The notes beneath the pieces were generated by a model, which was not told the origin of the DNA, did no database searches, and was given only the letters and a program-made list of their open reading frames with translations. A stretch of 12,658 bases of DNA from NCBI GenBank assembly GCA_014729615.1, contig WJJQ01000141.1, positions 1-12,658 of the forward strand, in the 5' to 3' direction. Made by a program: the position numbers and the translations under genes. This DNA is from Candidatus Peregrinibacteria bacterium (GTDB lineage Bacteria; Patescibacteriota; Gracilibacteria; UBA1369). Positions 8,370 to 12,658 of this stretch are shown here, one piece after another (positions within the stretch are counted from its first letter, which is position 1; each line of letters opens with the position of its first letter).

Positions 8370-11300
8370 TTACAGGCCTTCTTCTTTTAGCTTTTTTTCT
8401 TCCTCCATTAAATCTTCTTCAGTTGGTTCGTCATCGGCTGTTTCAACGGGTTCTTTGATTTCAATTTCGTTCTCGTCACTTTCAAGCGCTTCAATTGCCG
8501 CTTCTTCTTCACCCGAGACTTCATGCATTCCCCCCTCCGGTACTGATGGCTCTTGCGCCTGTTTTCCAAGTGATTCCTTAATATCCGGATCAAGCTCTTC
8601 CTGTTCGTCCGGTGATTCTTTTAGTACCGCTTCTTCTTCAAGGCTTTCCTCGATTGTGTATTCACTTTCTTCTCTTTCCATTGCCGCTTGATTTGTTTGA
8701 AGCAGTTTAACGCTAAGTCCCAAACTTTGAAGTTCTTTAACAAGCACGTTGAATGATTCAGGCGTTCTTGGCTTTTTAATGCCTTCACCTTTAACAATCG
8801 ATTCATATGCTTTCGCACGACCGTAAACGTCATCAGATTTAATGGTTAACATTTCTTGCAAAGTATGCGCCGCGCCGTAAGCTTCAAGCGCCCATACTTC
8901 CATTTCTCCGAATCTTTGTCCTCCATGTTGCGCTTTTCCACCCAAAGGTTGTTGAGTTACAAGCGAATAAGGACCAACCGATCGAGCGTGAATTTTGTCT
9001 TCAATCAAGTGACTTAATTTCAAGATGTAAGTGATACCTACTGTTGTTTTTCTGTCGAAAGCTTCACCTGAAAGCCCGTCATAAAGTTGGATTTTACCTT
9101 CTTCCGGCAGGTTGGCATCTTTTAATAATTCCGGAATTTTTTCGGTTGGAATTCCGTTTAAAGCCGGAGTCGCAACTTTAATTCCCATTTCTTGAGCCGC
9201 CCATCCGCAGTGGGTTTCAAGAATCTGTCCAATGTTCATACGTGAAGATACACCAAGCGGATTTAGAATAATGTCTACCGGTGTTCCGTCAGGCAAAAAT
9301 GGCATGTCTTCACGAGGCACAATGATTGATATTACACCTTTGTTACCGTGGCGACCCGCTATTTTGTCTCCAATGGAAATTTTTCTTGTCTGTGCAACGT
9401 TAACTTTAATCTGTTGGTTAACTCCCGTAGGTAATTCGTCGCCGTTTTTTCTTGAGAAAATTTGAACTCCAACGACTTTGCCGCCTTCTCCTCCGGGTAA
9501 TTTTAGCGACGTGTCTTTAACGTCACGCGCCTTGTCACCGAAAATAGCTCTTAAAAGTCTTTCTTCCGCGGTTAATTCCGTTTCACCTTTTGGAGTGATT
9601 TTACCGACTAAAATATCACCTTCATGTACGGTCGCGCCGATACGAACGATTCCGTTTTCATCAAGGTCTTTCAGTCTTGCTTCACCAACGTTGGGAATAT
9701 CTCGCGTAATTACTTCCGGTCCGAGTTTTGTGTCGCGGACGTCGATTGTAAATGTTTCAATGTGAACGGAATCAAATACACCGTCTTTAACAAGTCTGTC
9801 AGAAATAATTACGGCATCTTCAAAGTTGTAACCTCCCCAAGACATGTAAGCTACCAAAAGGTTTTGTCCAAGAGCAAGTTCACCTTGTTCGGTTGCGGCT
9901 CCGTCGCTTAAAATGTCTCCTCTTTTTACTTTTTGACCTTTAACTACTCGCGCTCTTTGGTGTAAACATGTTCCCTGGTTTGATCTTTCGTATGTTAGTA
10001 ATTTATAAGTCGATTTTTTACCATTGTCATAAATAACCTGAATTTGTTCAGCATCCACGTAAGATACGACACCGCTGTCTTCGGCCAGAGCAACCTGACC
10101 TGAACTTTTCGCCGCTAATTCTTCCATACCCGTTCCTACAAGCGGAGCTTTCGGATTTAGCAGTGATACGGCTTGACGTTGCATGTTTGATCCCATGGAA
10201 GCACGAGTGTTGTCATCATGCTCAAGGAATGGAATCAATGCTGTGGTTTCTGAAATAATTTGTTTCGGAGAAACATCCATATGCGTAACCTCTTCAGCAT
10301 CGATCATGTTGGCTTCACCGTTTACGCGGGCGGAAACCTGTTCGTTAACAATTTCTCCTTTTTCATTAAGGATTGTATTCGCTTGCGCGATTATTAGGTC
10401 TTTTTCTTCATCCGCGTCGAAATAAAGAGTGTTTTCCGTCAAATATGGTTTAACCGCAATTTTGTCCAATGGAAGTTTTTCAATTTCTTTTGCAAGTTTT
10501 GTGTCGACTTTTGTTCCGGCTTTAGCTACTACTTTTTTGGTCTTAGGGTTTGAAACAGATTCAGTAATGGTTCTTCCTTCCAATTCAGAAGCTTTATTTT
10601 TCACGCTGTGAGAGACTTCTGTAAAAGGAGTTTCGATAAATCCGTATTTATTAACCCTTGCATATGTGCCCAGATGAACAACCAAGCCGATGTTTGGTCC
10701 TTCAGGAGTTGAAATCGGACAAATTCTTCCATAATGGGAAGCGTGTACGTCACGTACATCGAACGATGCCCTTTCTCTGGAAAGACCGCCCGGTCCCATG
10801 GCGGACAAACGACGTTTGTGTGCCAATTCGGCAAGCGGATTTGTTTGATCCATGAATTGTGACAGTTGAGAGCTTGCGAAGAATTCTCTTAATGCCGCGG
10901 TAATCGGTCTTGAGTTTACCAATTGTGTCGGTGTAACGGTTTCAAGATCCATTACGGTCATTCTGTCTTTTGCAATACGGTCGGTTCGAAGCAAACCCAC
11001 TCTGAATTTGTTTTGTACTAGTTCACCAACGGCTCTTATTCTTCTGTTGGAAAGGTGATCTATGTCGTCGGACTGTAGTTCTTGATTATTCAATTTGATC
11101 AAATATTTCAGTATTTGAACAAGGTCTTCAACCTGGAAAACATGATGCTCTTTTTCGTTTGGAATATCGAGTTTGAATCGTTTGTTTAATTTGTATCTGG
11201 CAACCGGACCCATGTCATATTTTCTGTAATCAAAAAACATGGACTGGATCAATGATTTGGCGTTTTCAGGTGTGGCCAAATCGCCCGGTCTGATTTTTCT

Positions 11301-12311
11301 GTAAATGCTTTGGTATGCTTCGTCGACAGACTTTGCTGAATCTTTTTCAAGCGTTTTCTGCATGTAATTACTGTTTTCGTCCTTTGTTACATCTTTGAAC
11401 AAGTCATTGATTTCTTTGTCCGTATTGAAGCCAAAAATTCTTAATAATGATGTAATGTAAATTTTTCTTTTACGATCAATTTTAACTGTTACTATCCCTT
11501 TTTTGTCAGTTTCAATTTCCAGCCAGGCTCCACGCTTGGGGATAATTTTTGCATTGTGCATGCCCGGCGCCAGTGAGTTTCTTGAAAAGAAAACTCCCGG
11601 AGATCTTACAAGCTGGGAAACCACTACTCTTTCGATACCGTTAACAATGAATGTTCCCCGTTTGGTCATTAACGGAACACCTCCAAGAAAGACATCCTGT
11701 TCTTTAATTTCACCGGATTCTTTGTTTACAAGTTGAACATGTACTTTTAAAGGTGCTTCGTAGGTAAGGTTTTTTTGTTTGCAAGTTTCAGCGTCATACT
11801 TTGGTTCTCCAATAGAATGATTAAGAAAATGCAATTCCATTTTTTTGCCCGAAAAGTCGATGATGGGACTTACTTCGTCCAGTAATTCACGGATTCCATC
11901 TTGTAAAAACCATCTGTATGAATCAAGCTGTACTTCAATTAAATTTGGCAGTTTAACATCTTCATCAAGTCGAGCGGAATAATATTTTCGTCCGCTTACT
12001 TCTTTAATGAAAATGTCTTCTTTCGGTAAAAGAGCGTTAATTTCTTCGCTTACAGTGTCTTTTAATTTTTTGGAAGCTTTAACAACTGCTTTTTCCACCT
12101 TTTTGTCAGTTTTTTTATCCGCTTTTTTGGGACTGACTGTTTTGGGTGTTTTTTCTTTAGTTGCCTTGGTAGTTTTCTTAGTCTCTTTTTTTGTAGTTTT
12201 TGCTACTTTTGGAGTGGCTGCGCTTTTTGTTTTTTTGGAATCAGAAACTTTTGCCGCTTTTTTCTTGGTTGTGTCCTTTTTAGCGGCCTTTTTTTCGGTT
12301 TTCTTAGGCAT
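8370..12311 (-). CDS. rpoB: DNA-directed RNA polymerase subunit beta, with long basic N-terminal and acidic C-terminal tails
   Basis: The product is the RNA polymerase beta subunit, 1313 residues from the ATG at 12311. A TTG two codons upstream (12317) is also in frame, but ATG is preferred. Residues 1-88 are low-complexity and very Lys-rich (34 Lys), and the beta core follows from about residue 105. The rifampicin region (477-508) has the residues of a susceptible enzyme: D488, H498 and S503 correspond to E. coli D516, H526 and S531. Near residue 985 is GDKIAGRHGNKGV, part of the active-centre wall. The conserved C-terminal block (SHLIEDKIHARSVGPYS, then GGQRFGEMEVWALEAYGAA) contacts beta-prime. 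The last 109 residues are an acidic tail with 42 Asp or Glu. The core is about 1,100 residues and seems to lack the large lineage-specific insertions of E. coli beta. It is the first gene of the operon after a strong promoter and a leader of about 110 nt; rplJ and rplL are not upstream. Confidence 0.98.
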   Translation of the reverse strand: MPKKTEKKAAKKDTTKKKAAKVSDSKKTKSAATPKVAKTTKKETKKTTKATKEKTPKTVSPKKADKKTDKKVEKAVVKASKKLKDTVSEEINALLPKEDIFIKEVSGRKYYSARLDEDVKLPNLIEVQLDSYRWFLQDGIRELLDEVSPIIDFSGKKMELHFLNHSIGEPKYDAETCKQKNLTYEAPLKVHVQLVNKESGEIKEQDVFLGGVPLMTKRGTFIVNGIERVVVSQLVRSPGVFFSRNSLAPGMHNAKIIPKRGAWLEIETDKKGIVTVKIDRKRKIYITSLLRIFGFNTDKEINDLFKDVTKDENSNYMQKTLEKDSAKSVDEAYQSIYRKIRPGDLATPENAKSLIQSMFFDYRKYDMGPVARYKLNKRFKLDIPNEKEHHVFQVEDLVQILKYLIKLNNQELQSDDIDHLSNRRIRAVGELVQNKFRVGLLRTDRIAKDRMTVMDLETVTPTQLVNSRPITAALREFFASSQLSQFMDQTNPLAELAHKRRLSAMGPGGLSRERASFDVRDVHASHYGRICPISTPEGPNIGLVVHLGTYARVNKYGFIETPFTEVSHSVKNKASELEGRTITESVSNPKTKKVVAKAGTKVDTKLAKEIEKLPLDKIAVKPYLTENTLYFDADEEKDLIIAQANTILNEKGEIVNEQVSARVNGEANMIDAEEVTHMDVSPKQIISETTALIPFLEHDDNTRASMGSNMQRQAVSLLNPKAPLVGTGMEELAAKSSGQVALAEDSGVVSYVDAEQIQVIYDNGKKSTYKLLTYERSNQGTCLHQRARVVKGQKVKRGDILSDGAATEQGELALGQNLLVAYMSWGGYNFEDAVIISDRLVKDGVFDSVHIETFTIDVRDTKLGPEVITRDIPNVGEARLKDLDENGIVRIGATVHEGDILVGKITPKGETELTAEERLLRAIFGDKARDVKDTSLKLPGGEGGKVVGVQIFSRKNGDELPTGVNQQIKVNVAQTRKISIGDKIAGRHGNKGVISIIVPREDMPFLPDGTPVDIILNPLGVSSRMNIGQILETHCGWAAQEMGIKVATPALNGIPTEKIPELLKDANLPEEGKIQLYDGLSGEAFDRKTTVGITYILKLSHLIEDKIHARSVGPYSLVTQQPLGGKAQHGGQRFGEMEVWALEAYGAAHTLQEMLTIKSDDVYGRAKAYESIVKGEGIKKPRTPESFNVLVKELQSLGLSVKLLQTNQAAMEREESEYTIEESLEEEAVLKESPDEQEELDPDIKESLGKQAQEPSVPEGGMHEVSGEEEAAIEALESDENEIEIKEPVETADDEPTEEDLMEEEKKLKEEGL

Positions 12312-12423
12312 AGGCAAAATATGGGTAAATAGCTATAGGAATTGTGTCCGTAAAGACACGAAAATCGTTATTGCTATCCCTCACAACGCAATCGGCTGAA
12401 CTCAATGGGTTCCCTTGATAGCT
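12312..12423 (-). promoter_or_regulatory. Structured 5' leader of the rpoB operon (candidate)
   Basis: Between the predicted transcription start (near 12423) and the rpoB ATG lie about 112 nt able to fold. The 5' end AGCTAT (12423-12418) pairs with ATAGCT (12336-12331); after a two-base bulge the stem continues AGGGA (12415-12411) with TTCCT (12341-12337), including one G-U pair. Inside is a hairpin GTGTC/GACAC (12359-12355 with 12348-12344). Two further pairings exclude one another: ATTGC/GCAAT (12392-12388 with 12374-12370) and CGTTGT with ATAACG (12388-12383 with 12371-12366). I recognise no known riboswitch or ribosomal-protein leader. No Shine-Dalgarno sequence precedes the ATG. Confidence 0.45.
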
Positions 12424-12429
12424 AGAGAT

Positions 12430-12457
12430 ATTTTATTGATAAAAAAGCATAAGTCAA
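12430..12457 (-). promoter_or_regulatory. Sigma70-type promoter for rpoB operon
   Basis: On the minus strand, a -35 box TTGACT (12457-12452, five of six consensus bases) and a -10 box TAAAAT (12435-12430, five of six) are separated by 16 bp. Transcription would start near A12423, about 112 nt before the rpoB ATG. The position, just downstream of the end of the previous gene and upstream of a five-gene operon, supports it. Confidence 0.72.
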
Positions 12458-12480
12458 ATTTTTTTTGAAATATTTTTTAC
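12458..12480 (-). promoter_or_regulatory. A/T-rich UP-element-like tract
   Basis: Directly upstream of the -35 box, 23 nt consist almost only of A and T on the minus strand: GTAAAAAATATTTC followed by a run of eight A. The order of A-tract, short T-tract and A-tract resembles the UP element bound by the alpha-subunit C-terminal domains at rRNA-type promoters. It would strengthen expression of the RNA polymerase operon. A/T-rich intergenic DNA is common, so this is suggestive only. Confidence 0.5.
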
Positions 12481-12509
12481 TTGACCTGTATTGAAATTAT
12501 GGTTTTTTG

Positions 12510-12658
12510 CTAATCGTCGCTTTCTTCGCCCTCCGCCGGTTTTTTGATATTTGTAAAATAACTATCAAAAAATTTCTTTTGCTCTTTTAGATTATCTATC
12601 AATTTTTCCTGGTCGTTCACATCCAAAAATTTTCCGTTTAGTTTAAGGGAAATTGTAC
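12510..12658 (-). CDS. C-terminal end of an unidentified protein
   Basis: The last 48 codons of a minus-strand gene enter from the right edge and end with TAG at 12510-12512. The visible residues begin TISLKLNGKFLDVNDQEKL, continue through a charged, helix-prone stretch (IDNLKEQKKFFDSYFTNIKK), and end with the acidic tail PAEGEESDD. I do not recognise the family from this fragment. It is not the end of RplL, RplJ or EF-Tu, the proteins most often encoded upstream of rpoB. About 50 nt separate its stop from the rpoB -35 box, and no clear terminator lies between them, so some readthrough into rpoB is possible. Confidence 0.7.
   Translation of the reverse strand, partial: TISLKLNGKFLDVNDQEKLIDNLKEQKKFFDSYFTNIKKPAEGEESDD

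Noticed and set aside
10788..10883. Rifampicin-resistance change in the rpoB resistance region
   Set aside because: The positions equivalent to E. coli Q513, D516, H526 and S531 all carry the susceptible residues.
3843..12311. Recoding of UGA as glycine or tryptophan
   Set aside because: The conserved subunits read through from start to stop without any in-frame TGA, and their Gly and Trp residues use normal codons.
12048..12311. RpoB N-terminal tail as a separate small basic protein fused by a sequencing error
   Set aside because: The frame runs without a break from the ATG into the core, and no stop, start or composition jump marks a junction; a read-level check would settle it.
12312..12317. 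TTG at 12317 as the start of rpoB
   Set aside because: An ATG follows two codons later and no Shine-Dalgarno sequence favours the TTG; the ATG is the simpler choice.
1..12658. CRISPR arrays, tRNA or rRNA genes, insertion sequences
   Set aside because: No spaced direct repeats, cloverleaf or rRNA-like sequence, transposase motif or terminal inverted repeats were seen; nearly all the DNA is accounted for by protein genes.

Overview
The window carries a bacterial RNA polymerase and ribosomal-protein operon on the minus strand, plus one unidentified gene on the plus strand. Read along the minus strand from the right edge, the order is: the 3' end of an unidentified gene with an acidic C-terminus; a strong promoter with an A/T-rich upstream tract; a leader of about 110 nt that can fold; rpoB; ssb; rpoC; rpsL; rpsG; a strong intrinsic terminator; and hflX. 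At the left edge a plus-strand gene, cut off at its 5' end, converges on hflX and overlaps it by 18 nt. Its product has a helical first half and a C-terminal part that looks like a right-handed beta-helix.

The organism is a bacterium of low to moderate GC (about 40% by eye), probably from an uncultured lineage. RpoC has no large insertion in its trigger loop. RpsL has the N-terminal insertion seen in Gram-positives and several deep lineages. The genome lacks the usual rplJ-rplL upstream of rpoB and the usual fusA-tuf downstream of rpsG. A Candidate Phyla Radiation (Patescibacteria) member fits best, but this is inference. UGA is not read as glycine here, because long conserved ORFs contain no in-frame TGA. 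All eight visible stop codons are TAA or TAG, and no start has a recognisable Shine-Dalgarno sequence.

The operon joins transcription (beta and beta-prime), single-strand DNA binding (SSB) and translation (S12, S7) in one probable transcript. The most unusual points are the ssb gene between rpoB and rpoC, the long lysine-rich N-terminal and acidic C-terminal extensions on RpoB, the SSB tip that lacks the canonical terminal Pro-Phe, and the structured rpoB leader. HflX, beyond the terminator, is a ribosome-associated GTPase.

I saw no mobile element, CRISPR array, tRNA or rRNA gene, and no complete novel system. The interest lies in operon architecture and protein tails.
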